The notes under the pieces were generated by a model. That model was not told the DNA's origin. It did no database searches and saw nothing but the letters and a program-made list of their open reading frames with translations. Shown piece after piece: positions 7,689-15,832 of a stretch of DNA of 64,000 nucleotides. The stretch's first letter is position 1, and each line of letters begins with the position of its first letter. Location of the stretch: the NCBI RefSeq assembly GCF_019931675.1, contig NZ_CP082922.1, positions 310,001 through 374,000 on the forward strand. Reading direction: 5' to 3'. The DNA is from Nocardioides rotundus. GTDB lineage: Bacteria; Actinomycetota; Actinomycetes; Propionibacteriales; Nocardioidaceae. The position numbers and the translations under genes are program-made.

Positions 7689-9494
7689 GTGCGCACGTCG
7701 ATCGCCACCGTCTGCCTGTCCGGCACGCTGGTCCAGAAGCTGCACGCCTGCGCGGCCGCCGGCTTCGACGGGGTGGAGGTCTTCGAGCCCGACCTGGTCA
7801 CCGCGCCGGAGAGCCCGGAGGAGATCCGCGCCCTGGCCGCCCGGCTCGGCCTGGGCCTGGACCTCTACCAGCCCTTCCGCGATGCCGAGGGCGTCACCGA
7901 GGCGGAGCTCGAGGACGTGCTGCGCCGCGCCCAGGCCAAGCTCGAGCTGATGAGCCGGCTCGGCATGGACACCATGCTGGTCTGCAGCAACGTCGGGACC
8001 GCGTCGGTCGACGACGACAGGCACTCCGCCGACCAGCTGCGCCGGCTCGGCGACCTCGCGGGGGAGTACGGCGTCCGCCTGGCCTACGAGGCGCTCGCCT
8101 GGGGGAGGTATGTCGACGACTACCGCCGCGCCTGGCGGATCGTCGAGCTCGCCGACCACCCGCAGGTCGGCACCTGCCTGGACAGCTTCCACATCCTCTC
8201 CCGGGGCCACGACCCCGCCGGGATCGAGGAGATCCCCGGCGAGAAGGTGTTCTTCCTCCAGCTCGCCGACGCCCCGGACCTGCAGATGGACGTCCTCTCC
8301 TGGAGCCGGCACCACCGGCTCTTCCCCGGCGAGGGTGCCTTCGACCTCCCGGGCTTCCTCGGGCACGTGCTGCGCACGGGGTACGACGGCCCGCTGTCCC
8401 TCGAGGTCTTCAACGACACCTTCCGCCAGACCGACCCCGACCGCACGGCCCGGCAGGCGCTGCGCTCGCTGCGTGCCCTGGAGTCCGCGACCGCGGAGGC
8501 GCTCGACCGGCCCACGCCGGGCTCGGCCGACCTGCTGCGGCTGCCGGCCGCGACGAGCCCCGCCGGCGTGGACTTCGTCGAGATCAAGGCCGAGGACACC
8601 GGCGCGGTCGAGCAGCTCCTCGAGGGCCTCGGCTTCGCCTTCGGCGGGCGCCACCGCTCCAAGCAGGTGCGGCTGTGGCAGTCCGGCCGGGCGCGGGTGG
8701 TGCTCAACGAGCAGCTCGCCCGCGGGACCGAGCCGGCGCTGGCCGCGTTCGGGCTGCAGGTCGAGGACCCCGACGCGACCGCGGAGCGGGCCGCGCTGCT
8801 GATGGCGCCGCCGGTGCATCGCCGTACCCTCGCCGGCGAGGAGCGGCTGCGCGCCTTCGTCGCGCCCGACGGCACCGAGGTCTACCTGAGCCGCGGCACC
8901 GACTGGGTGGCCGAGTTCGAGGGCGGTGTGCCGCCGTCCGGGGAGAGCCTGGTGACCGGGGTCGACCATGTGAACCTCGTCCAGCCCTGGCAGCACGCGG
9001 ACGAGGCGGTGCTGTTCTACAGCAGTGTCTTCGGGCTCGCGCCGCAGCCGTCGCAGGAGGTGGCCGGCCCCGCCGGCCTGGTCCGTAGCCAGGTGATGCG
9101 CTCGGCCGACGGTGCCGTGCGGCTGCCACTCAACCTGCTGCCGATCGGTCGCCCCTGGGCGCCGCAGCATGTCGCCTTCGACTGCGCCGACGCGCTGGCG
9201 GCCGCGCGGTCGGCGCGGGCCGGGAACGTGCCGCTGCTGCCCGTGCCGGACAACTACTACGACGACCTGGCCGCCCGCTTCGACCTGGACCCGGCGATGC
9301 TGGCCGAGCTGCGCGAGCTCGGCGTGCTCTACGACCGCGAGCCGGGCGGCGGGGAGTTCCTGCACTTCTACACCGACACCGTGGGCGAGGTGTTCTGGGA
9401 GGTCTGCGAGCGCCGCGGCGGTTACGAGGGGTACGGCGCGCCCAACGCCCCCGTCCGGCTCGCCGCGCAGGCGGCCCGGCACCGCTTCCACTGA
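7689..9494 (+). CDS. qsuB: 3-Dehydroshikimate dehydratase fused to HPPD-like VOC domain
   Basis: Dehydrates 3-dehydroshikimate to protocatechuate, feeding the beta-ketoadipate route. The 601-residue protein has two parts. Residues 1 to about 275 form a sugar-phosphate-isomerase-like TIM barrel (IATVCLSGTLVQKLHACAAAGFDGVEVFE, YEALAWGRYVDDY, TCLDSFHILSRGHDP, LSLEVFNDTFR). Residues about 290-601 resemble 4-hydroxyphenylpyruvate dioxygenase, with likely metal ligands in GVDHVNLV, PQHVAFDC and FWEVCERRGGYEGYG. The two-domain architecture and length match QsuB of corynebacteria. GTG 7689 follows GAGGAGG. The metal triad looks intact, so the C-terminal half may be more than structural. Confidence 0.9.
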   Translation: MRTSIATVCLSGTLVQKLHACAAAGFDGVEVFEPDLVTAPESPEEIRALAARLGLGLDLYQPFRDAEGVTEAELEDVLRRAQAKLELMSRLGMDTMLVCSNVGTASVDDDRHSADQLRRLGDLAGEYGVRLAYEALAWGRYVDDYRRAWRIVELADHPQVGTCLDSFHILSRGHDPAGIEEIPGEKVFFLQLADAPDLQMDVLSWSRHHRLFPGEGAFDLPGFLGHVLRTGYDGPLSLEVFNDTFRQTDPDRTARQALRSLRALESATAEALDRPTPGSADLLRLPAATSPAGVDFVEIKAEDTGAVEQLLEGLGFAFGGRHRSKQVRLWQSGRARVVLNEQLARGTEPALAAFGLQVEDPDATAERAALLMAPPVHRRTLAGEERLRAFVAPDGTEVYLSRGTDWVAEFEGGVPPSGESLVTGVDHVNLVQPWQHADEAVLFYSSVFGLAPQPSQEVAGPAGLVRSQVMRSADGAVRLPLNLLPIGRPWAPQHVAFDCADALAAARSARAGNVPLLPVPDNYYDDLAARFDLDPAMLAELRELGVLYDREPGGGEFLHFYTDTVGEVFWEVCERRGGYEGYGAPNAPVRLAAQAARHRFH

Positions 9495-9603
9495 GCGAAA
9501 CCGGGCGTTCCCCTCGGGGGTACGGCGGCCCTACGCTCCCGGCACCGGCGTGGCAGGGGGCGACGCGCGGCACCGACCCACTCAGCACGAACCAGGAGCG
9601 CCC

Positions 9604-10833
9604 ATGTCCACGACCCGTCCCGCCGCCGCGCCCAGCGGTCGGCGTACCTCCTGGCCGGTGCTGCTGTGCTGGCTCGCCGTCGCGCTCGACGGCTACGACC
9701 TCGTCGTCCTCGGCGCGGTCATCCCGACGCTGGCCGAGACCCAGGCGCTCGGCTTCACCCCCGCCTCGCTGACCACCGCCGCCACGCTCGGCCTGGTCGG
9801 CGTGGGCATCGGCGCGGTGTCGGTGGGGCCGCTCACCGACCGCTACGGCCGGCGGATCACCCTGATCTCCAGCATCGCGCTCTTCTCCGTGCTGACCCTG
9901 GCGGTGGCCGTCGCCCCCTCAGCGGAGGTCTTCATCGTGCTGCGCTTCCTCGCCGGGCTCGGCCTGGGCGCCTGTCTGCCGACCGCGCTCACCTTCATGA
10001 GCGAGCACGCGCCGCAGGGCCGCTCCGGCTCGGCGATGACCCGGATGATGACCGGCTACCACGTCGGCGCCGTGCTCACCGCGCTGCTGGCGATGTGGGT
10101 CATCCCGAACTGGGGCTGGGAGGCGATGTTCGTCATCGGCGGCGTCGCCGGGCTGCTCGTGGTCCCGGTGATGTGGGTGAAGCTGCCCGAGTCCGACGCC
10201 TTCCTCGCCGCGGAGCGCTCGCGGGAGCGGGTGCGCTCCTCGGAGGTCGTCCGCGGCCGGTTCCTGCTGGTCAGCGCCGGCATCTGGGCGGCGTCGTTCT
10301 GTGGCCTGCTGCTCGTCTACGGCCTCAACACCTGGCTCCCGGTGATCATGGGCGAGGCGGGCTACTCCCTCGACGCGGGCCTGGGGCTGCTGCTCACCCT
10401 CAACGTGGGCGCGGTCATCGGGCTGATCGTCGCGGGCGCCATCGCCGACGCGCGCGGCAACAAGCCGACCGTGCTGCTGTGGTTCGCCGTCGCCGGCGTG
10501 CTGCTCGCGCTGCTCTCGATCAAGATGCAGAGCACGGTGCTGGTCTATGCCGCGGTGCTCTTCGCGGGCATCTTCGTCTTCAGCGCGCAGGTGCTCGTCT
10601 ACGCGTTCACCAGCCACCTCTACCCCGCCCGGATCAGGGGTACGGCGCTGGGCATGGCCGCCGGCGTCGGCCGGATCGGCGCCATCGTCGGTCCCTTCCT
10701 CGGCGGCGCCCTGGTGACCGCCGGAGTCGCCTACCCGTGGGGGTTCTACGTCTTCGCCGCTGCAGCCGCGGTGGCGTTCCTCGCGCTGCTGGCGGTGCCC
10801 GCGCACCCGGTCGAGGAGGAGCCCGCCGTCTGA
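9604..10833 (+). CDS. MFS transporter, aromatic acid:H+ symporter family
   Basis: A 409-residue protein of the AAHS group with 12 predicted helices. Diagnostic stretches are LLCWLAVALDGYDLVVLGAVIP in helix 1 (Asp-Gly-Tyr-Asp motif), GPLTDRYGRRITL in the helix 2-3 loop, GLGLGACLPTALTFMSEHAP, and IADARGNKPTVL. The ATG has AGGAG eight bases ahead. It follows qsuB by 109 bp in the same direction, so its substrate is likely shikimate, quinate, protocatechuate or a similar hydroxy acid. It is the second transporter of the cluster beside the MHS protein. Confidence 0.88.
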   Translation: MSTTRPAAAPSGRRTSWPVLLCWLAVALDGYDLVVLGAVIPTLAETQALGFTPASLTTAATLGLVGVGIGAVSVGPLTDRYGRRITLISSIALFSVLTLAVAVAPSAEVFIVLRFLAGLGLGACLPTALTFMSEHAPQGRSGSAMTRMMTGYHVGAVLTALLAMWVIPNWGWEAMFVIGGVAGLLVVPVMWVKLPESDAFLAAERSRERVRSSEVVRGRFLLVSAGIWAASFCGLLLVYGLNTWLPVIMGEAGYSLDAGLGLLLTLNVGAVIGLIVAGAIADARGNKPTVLLWFAVAGVLLALLSIKMQSTVLVYAAVLFAGIFVFSAQVLVYAFTSHLYPARIRGTALGMAAGVGRIGAIVGPFLGGALVTAGVAYPWGFYVFAAAAAVAFLALLAVPAHPVEEEPAV

Positions 10834-10861
10834 GGGTGGGCCGGTGCGAGAGGATCGCGCC

Positions 10862-11875
10862 ATGACCGGCGAGATCTGGCTGCGCTTCGTCTCCGGGCCC
10901 GACGTCGATGCGCTCGCCATCACGCCGGCCGAGGTGGTCGACGCGGTGGCCGGCGTGGTCGCGGCGCACGGGCGCGGGGAGACCGTCTTCGAGCCGCGCA
11001 CGCACCTGGAGCCGGACAACGACGGCCGCGGGCACTTCAACGTGCTGCGCGGCCACGTCTCCTCCCTCGGCGAGCACGGCACGAGCGGGGTGAAGGTGGT
11101 CGGCGACTTCTACACCAACTACCGGGTCGGGCTGCCCAGCGAGCTGGCCCTGCTGACGCTCTACGACGCCTGGACCGGCATCCCCCGCGCGATCGTGGAC
11201 GCCACCTGGATCACCGAGGTGCGCACCGGCGCGATGACCGCGGTCGGCGCCCGGCTGCTCGCGCGACCCGGCAGCCGGGTGCTCGGCCACGTCGGCGCCC
11301 GAGGGACGGCGTACGCCAACGTGGTGATGCTCGACGCCCTGCTGGACCTGGACGAGATCCGGGTGACCAGCCGGCGCCCGGAGTCCCGGGAGGCCTTCGC
11401 CGAGCGGCTGCGGGCCGACCTGGACACCCCGGTCGTGGTGACGGAGTCGGTCGAGGAGACGCTCGCCGGGGCCGACGTACTCGTGGAGGCGACCCGGCTC
11501 ACCGAGCCCGCGCCGCTGGTGACCACCGACCTGGTCGCGCCGGGGGCGTTCCTCGTGCCCTACGGCACGGTCAGCGCGCTGGCGGCGGACCTGCTCGACG
11601 TGGTCGACAAGGTGGTGGTCGACGACTGGCGCGAGGCGCAGTCCGGCCGCTTCGGCGCGCTGCGTCCGCACCTCGACGCCGGCCTGGTCACCGCCGACAG
11701 CCTGCACGCCGAGATCGGGCAGGTGGCCACCGGCGAGCGCCCGGGCAGGGAGAGCGACGACGAGCGCATCCTGTTCTGGCACCGCGGCCTGTCCATCCTC
11801 GACGTCGCGGTCGGCCAGCTGGTGCTCGACCGGGCGGAGGCCGCCGGGCTGGGCACGATGGTGCGCTACCGATGA
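10862..11875 (+). CDS. Ornithine cyclodeaminase/mu-crystallin family protein
   Basis: A 337-residue NAD(P)-binding protein of the family that includes ornithine cyclodeaminase, alanine dehydrogenase and ketimine reductases. The N-terminal half has the family pattern HFNVLRGHVSSLGEHGTSGVKVVGDFYTN; the Rossmann region shows VRTGAMTAVGARLLARPGSRVLGHVGARGTAYANV. Its stop overlaps the ATG of the following HAL-like gene by ATGA, so the two products probably act together. Members of this family often work on imines or amino acids near the catalytic pocket; true ornithine cyclodeaminase activity is not assumed. Start chosen at the ATG; a longer upstream start (10844) has no support. Confidence 0.82.
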   Translation: MTGEIWLRFVSGPDVDALAITPAEVVDAVAGVVAAHGRGETVFEPRTHLEPDNDGRGHFNVLRGHVSSLGEHGTSGVKVVGDFYTNYRVGLPSELALLTLYDAWTGIPRAIVDATWITEVRTGAMTAVGARLLARPGSRVLGHVGARGTAYANVVMLDALLDLDEIRVTSRRPESREAFAERLRADLDTPVVVTESVEETLAGADVLVEATRLTEPAPLVTTDLVAPGAFLVPYGTVSALAADLLDVVDKVVVDDWREAQSGRFGALRPHLDAGLVTADSLHAEIGQVATGERPGRESDDERILFWHRGLSILDVAVGQLVLDRAEAAGLGTMVRYR

Positions 11876-13341
11876 CCGGGACCCGGGTGGTCGCCGAGCC
11901 CGCGGACCTGGACGGCGATGCGATCCGCGCGGTCGCGGCGGGGGCCACGCCGGTCCTCGCGCCCGACCTGCTTGACCGGGTGGACTCCCGGCGCCGGGAG
12001 ATGCTGGCGGCGCTGGAGGGCGCCGGTCCGGTGTACGGCGTGACCACCGGCATGGGCGCCCAGGGCGGGGTGCTGCTCGACGAGGACGCGCGCGCCGAGC
12101 AGTCCCACCGACTGCTCGTCGGTCGTGCAGTGGGCGGAGCCCCGTGGTTGAGCCGGTCTGAGACCCGGGCGGTGCTCGGCGTCAGGCTGCGCGACTTCCT
12201 CACCGGTGATGCTGGGGTCTCGGCGGACCTGTGCCGCTGGCTGGTCACGCTGCTGGAGCGGGACGTGCTCCCCGCGATCCCGCGGGACGCCACCGCGTCC
12301 GCCGGCGAGATTGTCCCGCTCGCCCATGCCTTCGCCCACGTCGCCGGAGCCGGGCAGGTGCTCGACGCCTCAGGAACCGCCGTGGACGCCGCCCCGGTCG
12401 TGGCGCCGCTGGAGCCGCCGGTGCTCGGGGCCAAGGAGGGCGTCGCGCTGCTCCAGGGCCGCCCGGTCGCCACCGCTCTCGCGCTGCTGCGGGTCGCGGA
12501 GGCGCGCACCCTGTCCCGGCAGTGGGCCGTCGCCGTCGCCGCCGAGCTGGACCTCGTGCGGGCCGCGCCGGGCCCCTACCTGCCCGAGGTGGCCCGCGGC
12601 GACGACCTGCTGGCCGGGGTGCTCGACCGGGTCCGGGGGCGACGGGACCCACGCGACCTGCGCGAGACGCAGGTGCCGGTCTCCTTCCGGGTCGTGGGGC
12701 CGGTCCTGGCGGCGGTCGAGCGGGCGGCGGACGGCGTCGAGGCGGCCGCGGACCGCTCGCTGTCCGCGCTCACCGACTCCCCGGCGTACCTCCCCGGCCG
12801 GGGCTTCGCCAGCACCCCGGGCTTCCACGCCGTCGATCTCGCCCTGGCCCTCGACGGGCTGCGGACCGCACTGGTGCACGCGGCGCAGAACGGAGTTGCC
12901 CGGCTGCACCGGCTGCTGGACCCGCGCCTGACCGGGCTGCCCGCACAGCTCGCGGCGTCGCCCGGCGAGGCGGGCATGGTCGTCGTGCACAAGCAGGTCG
13001 CCGGCGAGGTGGCCGCCGTGGCGGGCGAGAAGCCCGCGGTGCTGCGGGTCGCCGACACGGCGCTGGGCCAGGAGGACGTGCAGTCCTCGGCGCCCGCGGC
13101 CGCGGAGCAGGTGCGTCGGGCCCTGAATGTGGCGCGCCGGGTGCTCGCCGCGGAGCTGCTCGCGCTGCACCAGGCGCGGCTGGTCGGGTGGGCCGGGCGC
13201 TCGCTCGACCTGGACGCCGCCGGGCTGCCGGACACCCCCGCGGACCAGCCGCGCGGCGACCAGCTGGCCGGGTTGGCGGCGCTGCTCAGGGCAGGCTGGC
13301 CGGACCCGTCGTACCCCTCAGCACCAGTGTCGGAGGGATGA
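11872..13341 (+). CDS. HAL/PAL-fold protein with degenerate MIO site
   Basis: A 489-residue homologue of histidine ammonia-lyase. Fold markers are present: tyrosine loop GPVYGVTTGMGAQ, LGAKEGVALLQGRP, SFRVVGPV and the glutamate motif LGQEDVQSSA. The segment that should hold Ala-Ser-Gly-Asp reads Ala142-Ser143-Ala144-Gly145-Glu146 followed by IVPL, so the serine aligned with the cyclising Ser is Ala. The usual LING asparagine is also lost (LLQG). MIO-dependent ammonia elimination is therefore doubtful; another elimination, or a non-catalytic role, is possible. It is coupled to the cyclodeaminase-like gene. Its last 56 bp overlap the 3' end of the convergent lacI-type gene. Confidence 0.8.
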   Translation: MTGTRVVAEPADLDGDAIRAVAAGATPVLAPDLLDRVDSRRREMLAALEGAGPVYGVTTGMGAQGGVLLDEDARAEQSHRLLVGRAVGGAPWLSRSETRAVLGVRLRDFLTGDAGVSADLCRWLVTLLERDVLPAIPRDATASAGEIVPLAHAFAHVAGAGQVLDASGTAVDAAPVVAPLEPPVLGAKEGVALLQGRPVATALALLRVAEARTLSRQWAVAVAAELDLVRAAPGPYLPEVARGDDLLAGVLDRVRGRRDPRDLRETQVPVSFRVVGPVLAAVERAADGVEAAADRSLSALTDSPAYLPGRGFASTPGFHAVDLALALDGLRTALVHAAQNGVARLHRLLDPRLTGLPAQLAASPGEAGMVVVHKQVAGEVAAVAGEKPAVLRVADTALGQEDVQSSAPAAAEQVRRALNVARRVLAAELLALHQARLVGWAGRSLDLDAAGLPDTPADQPRGDQLAGLAALLRAGWPDPSYPSAPVSEG

Positions 13342-14296
13342 CCCGGGTGGTCATCGCCGTCGGGTCGTCGAGCCCGGCGAGCAGCATCTCCACCGCCGTC
13401 TCGCTCACCGTGCTGCGCCCCCAGTTGACCGTGGTGAGGCCCGGCCCGACCAGGTCGGCCATGTCCACGTCGTCGAAGCCCACGACCGAGAGGTCCTCGG
13501 GCACCGTCAACCCGAGCTCGCGCGCGGCTCGCAGCGCGTCGAGGGCGAAGACGTCGCTCAGGCCGAAGACGGCGGTCGGCCGGTGGGGGGCGGAGAGCAG
13601 CGCGCGCAGCCGGCGGCTGCCGCTGTCGTCGCCCGACGTCGGCGGCGGGAGGTGCACGATCGTCAGCTCCAGGCCCCGGCGCTCGGCCTCGCCGGCGATG
13701 AAGTCCTCCGCCGGCCGGTCCGGGGTGGTGGGCCGCTGCGGGAGGAGTACGGCGATCCGGCGGTGCCCCCGGTCGGCCAGCATCTCCAGCACCAGGCCCA
13801 TCCCGCGCGGGTTGTCGTAGACGACCGCGCCGGCCGCGGGCGCGGAGGAGAGTCGGTCGCCGATCGCCACCGTCGGCAGCCGCTCGGCGACCTCGCGCCA
13901 CCGGTCGGTGAACGGGTCCAGCGGCGTGACCAGCAGGCCGTCGGGGCGCTGGTCGGCCAGGTTGCCGAGCAGGGTCGTCTCGTCCGTGGCCGAGCCGTCG
14001 GCGTCGGCCATCAGCGCGTGCCGCCCGCGGGTGCGCAGGGCGCGGGCCAGGTCGGCGGCCAGGCCGCGCTGCCACGGGTCGCCGAGGGTGGCGCACAGGA
14101 TCGCGACCGAGCCGGTGCGCCCGCTGGCCAGGGCCCGCGCGATCGGGTCGGCCTGGTAGCCCAGCCGCGCCGCCGCGGCGCGCACCCGCTCCACGGTGGC
14201 GTCCGCGCCGCGCTCGCCGCGCAGGGCGTAGGACACCGCGGCGGGGGAGAGGCCCACCTCCTCCGCGACATCCGCGAGGGTCGGTCGCTTCGCCAC
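13286..14296 (-). CDS. LacI-family transcriptional repressor
   Basis: A 336-residue protein. The LacI headpiece is textbook: KRPTLADVAEEVGLSPAAVSYALRGE, then the hinge region AARLGYQADPIARALASGRTGS. The periplasmic-binding-protein-like effector domain follows (DGLLVTPLDPF, DRGHRRIAVLLP, GFDDVDMADLVGPGLTTV). Transcribed away from the amidohydrolase operon, it faces two identical palindromes GTGAAGCGCTTCAC at 14363 and 14385, the classic LacI-family operator shape with central CG. It should repress the importer/lyase operon and release on a small ligand. Its C-terminus is encoded antisense to the end of the HAL-like gene. Confidence 0.93.
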   Translation of the reverse strand: MAKRPTLADVAEEVGLSPAAVSYALRGERGADATVERVRAAAARLGYQADPIARALASGRTGSVAILCATLGDPWQRGLAADLARALRTRGRHALMADADGSATDETTLLGNLADQRPDGLLVTPLDPFTDRWREVAERLPTVAIGDRLSSAPAAGAVVYDNPRGMGLVLEMLADRGHRRIAVLLPQRPTTPDRPAEDFIAGEAERRGLELTIVHLPPPTSGDDSGSRRLRALLSAPHRPTAVFGLSDVFALDALRAARELGLTVPEDLSVVGFDDVDMADLVGPGLTTVNWGRSTVSETAVEMLLAGLDDPTAMTTRVIPPTLVLRGTTGPASLP

Positions 14297-14347
14297 CCGC
14301 TCAGTCTAGGTCTCCCTGGCCGGGTGAGGGCCAGTCGGCGAGGGGGT

Positions 14348-14376
14348 TTGACGGACCGGGGAGTGAAGCGCTTCAC
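14348..14376 (+). promoter_or_regulatory. LacI operator O1 with overlapping candidate promoter
   Basis: GTGAAGCGCTTCAC (14363-14376) is a perfect 14-bp palindrome. A -35-like TTGACG stands at 14348-14353. With a usual spacer the -10 falls in or just after the operator, so repressor binding would occlude RNA polymerase. Confidence 0.75.
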
Positions 14377-14384
14377 TAGGGAGT

Positions 14385-14398
14385 GTGAAGCGCTTCAC
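14385..14398 (+). promoter_or_regulatory. LacI operator O2 overlapping the start codon
   Basis: Second identical GTGAAGCGCTTCAC, 22 bp (two helical turns) centre-to-centre from O1. Its first three bases are the GTG start codon of the amidohydrolase gene, which implies a leaderless or very short-leader mRNA. Confidence 0.75.
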
Positions 14399-15296
14399 CC
14401 AGACCATCGACTGCCACCAGCACCGCTGGCCGGCCGCCCTGGTCGAGGAGCTGCGCCGGCGCAGGAGGCCGCCGATGCTGCGCGGCTGGACGCTGCACCT
14501 GGCCGGGGAGCCGGCCTACGCCGTCGACCCCGCCGACCACGACGCCGAGCGCCGCGCCGGCCTGGACGCCCGGGACGGCGTCGGCCTCACCCTCAACGCC
14601 CTCTCCGCGCCGCTGGGCATCGAGGGGCTGCCGCCCGAGGAGGCGGCGCCGCTGCTGGAGGCGTGGCACGGGTACGCCGACTCCCTGGACCCGGCGCGCG
14701 AGCGGGTCTGGGCCGCCCCGGCCCTGGTGGAGCCGGACGTCGAGGCGCTGGCCAAGACGCTGGCCCACCCCGCCGTCTGCGGGCTGCAGGTCCCCGCGAC
14801 CGCGATGGGCACCCCGGCCGCGCTGGAGCGGCTGACCCAGCTGGCCGAGGCCGAGCTGGCCGGCAAGCCGGTGCTGGTGCACCCCGGCCCCGCGCGCCCG
14901 GCGGCCGAGGAGCTGCCCGGTTGGTGGTCGGCCGTCGTGGACTACCCCGGCCAGCAGGCCGCGGCCTGGCACGCCTGGCGGGTCGCCGGGCGGTCCGCCC
15001 TGCCCGCCCTGCGGGTCGGCTTCGTCGCGCTCGCCGGGCTGGCACCGCTGCATCATGAGCGGATGGCCCGGCGGGGCGCCGGAGGCGCCGTACTCGACCC
15101 GGGCGTGTTCTACGAGACCTCCTCCTACGGCCGCCAGGCCGTCGACGCGATGACCCGGGTGACCGGCGTCGACGTGCTCGTCCTCGGCTCCGACCGGCCC
15201 TACGCCGTCGCCGAGGACCCCGCGCTGGGCGCCGCCTTCGAGCGGCTCTGGCGCGTCACCAACCCCGCCCGCTTCTTGGAAGGAGACGCCCCATGA
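14385..15296 (+). CDS. Amidohydrolase-2 family (ACMSD-like) metal hydrolase or decarboxylase
   Basis: A TIM-barrel metal enzyme of 303 residues. The N-terminal metal motif is DCHQHRWP (residues about 9-16), followed by LTLNALSAP, a histidine in KPVLVHPGPARP, LRVGFVALAGLAPLHHERM, FYETSSYGRQAV and a late catalytic-type aspartate in LVLGSDRPY. The only usable start is GTG 14385, because an in-frame stop lies seven codons upstream and the metal motif begins at residue 9. No ribosome site is present, which supports leaderless translation. It is first gene of the LacI-controlled operon and overlaps the cupin by ATGA. Substrate unknown; probably a carboxylated or cyclic intermediate made by the lyase. 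Confidence 0.82.
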   Translation: MKRFTQTIDCHQHRWPAALVEELRRRRRPPMLRGWTLHLAGEPAYAVDPADHDAERRAGLDARDGVGLTLNALSAPLGIEGLPPEEAAPLLEAWHGYADSLDPARERVWAAPALVEPDVEALAKTLAHPAVCGLQVPATAMGTPAALERLTQLAEAELAGKPVLVHPGPARPAAEELPGWWSAVVDYPGQQAAAWHAWRVAGRSALPALRVGFVALAGLAPLHHERMARRGAGGAVLDPGVFYETSSYGRQAVDAMTRVTGVDVLVLGSDRPYAVAEDPALGAAFERLWRVTNPARFLEGDAP

Positions 15297-15832
15297 CCGT
15301 CCACCCCGCCGCACCCGCCACCGGCACGCTGCCCGGAGCTCCCGGCCGGGTGCTCGACGCGCAGGAGCTGCGGGCCTACGTCCGCGACCTCGCCGCCCGG
15401 CCCGAGCTGTGGCGCCACCACGTCGCGCACGGCTCCCGCGGGGCGGGTGAGCGGCACTACGTCTCCCTGCACCGCGACGAGCACGTCGACGTGTGGCTGC
15501 TGTGCTGGAACACCGCCGACGACACCGGCTGGCACGACCACGACACCTCCAGCGGGGCGGTCGCGGTGGTCGACGGCGTCGTGCTGGAGAGCTGGCCGCG
15601 GCTGGGCGGCGAGGCGGCCGGGCGCGAGCTCGGCAGCGGGCAGGAGATCTGCTTCGGTCCGGAGTACATTCACCGGATGACCGGTGGCGTCGACGGGTCG
15701 GTCTCGATCCACGCCTACTCCCCGCCGTTGTGGCGGATGGGGCAGTACTCCATCTCCGAGGACGGCGTGATGCGCCGCTGGTCGGTCTCCTATGCCGACG
15801 AGCTCCGCCCCCTGGAGGACCCCACCCCATGA
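15293..15832 (+). CDS. Cysteine-dioxygenase-type cupin (thiol dioxygenase-like)
   Basis: A 179-residue cupin. The iron-ligand pattern of thiol dioxygenases is visible: GWHDHDTSSGAVAVVDGVVLES supplies two histidines, and a third is in YIHRMTG about 50 residues on. HAYSPPLWRMGQY resembles the conserved HxYSPP stretch of cysteine and 3-mercaptopropionate dioxygenases. This suggests oxidation of a thiol or thione sulfur, but some relatives oxidise other substrates. It overlaps both neighbours by four bases, so it is tightly coupled to the amidohydrolase and the HAL-like lyase. Confidence 0.78.
   Translation: MTVHPAAPATGTLPGAPGRVLDAQELRAYVRDLAARPELWRHHVAHGSRGAGERHYVSLHRDEHVDVWLLCWNTADDTGWHDHDTSSGAVAVVDGVVLESWPRLGGEAAGRELGSGQEICFGPEYIHRMTGGVDGSVSIHAYSPPLWRMGQYSISEDGVMRRWSVSYADELRPLEDPTP

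Noticed and set aside
10862..11875. Naming the gene ornithine cyclodeaminase in the strict sense
   Set aside because: Only family-level motifs are visible and no arginine/ornithine/proline genes are nearby.
14345..14405. Catabolite-repression (cre/CcpA) site
   Set aside because: The sequence resembles cre only because both belong to LacI-family operators; a dedicated LacI gene is adjacent.
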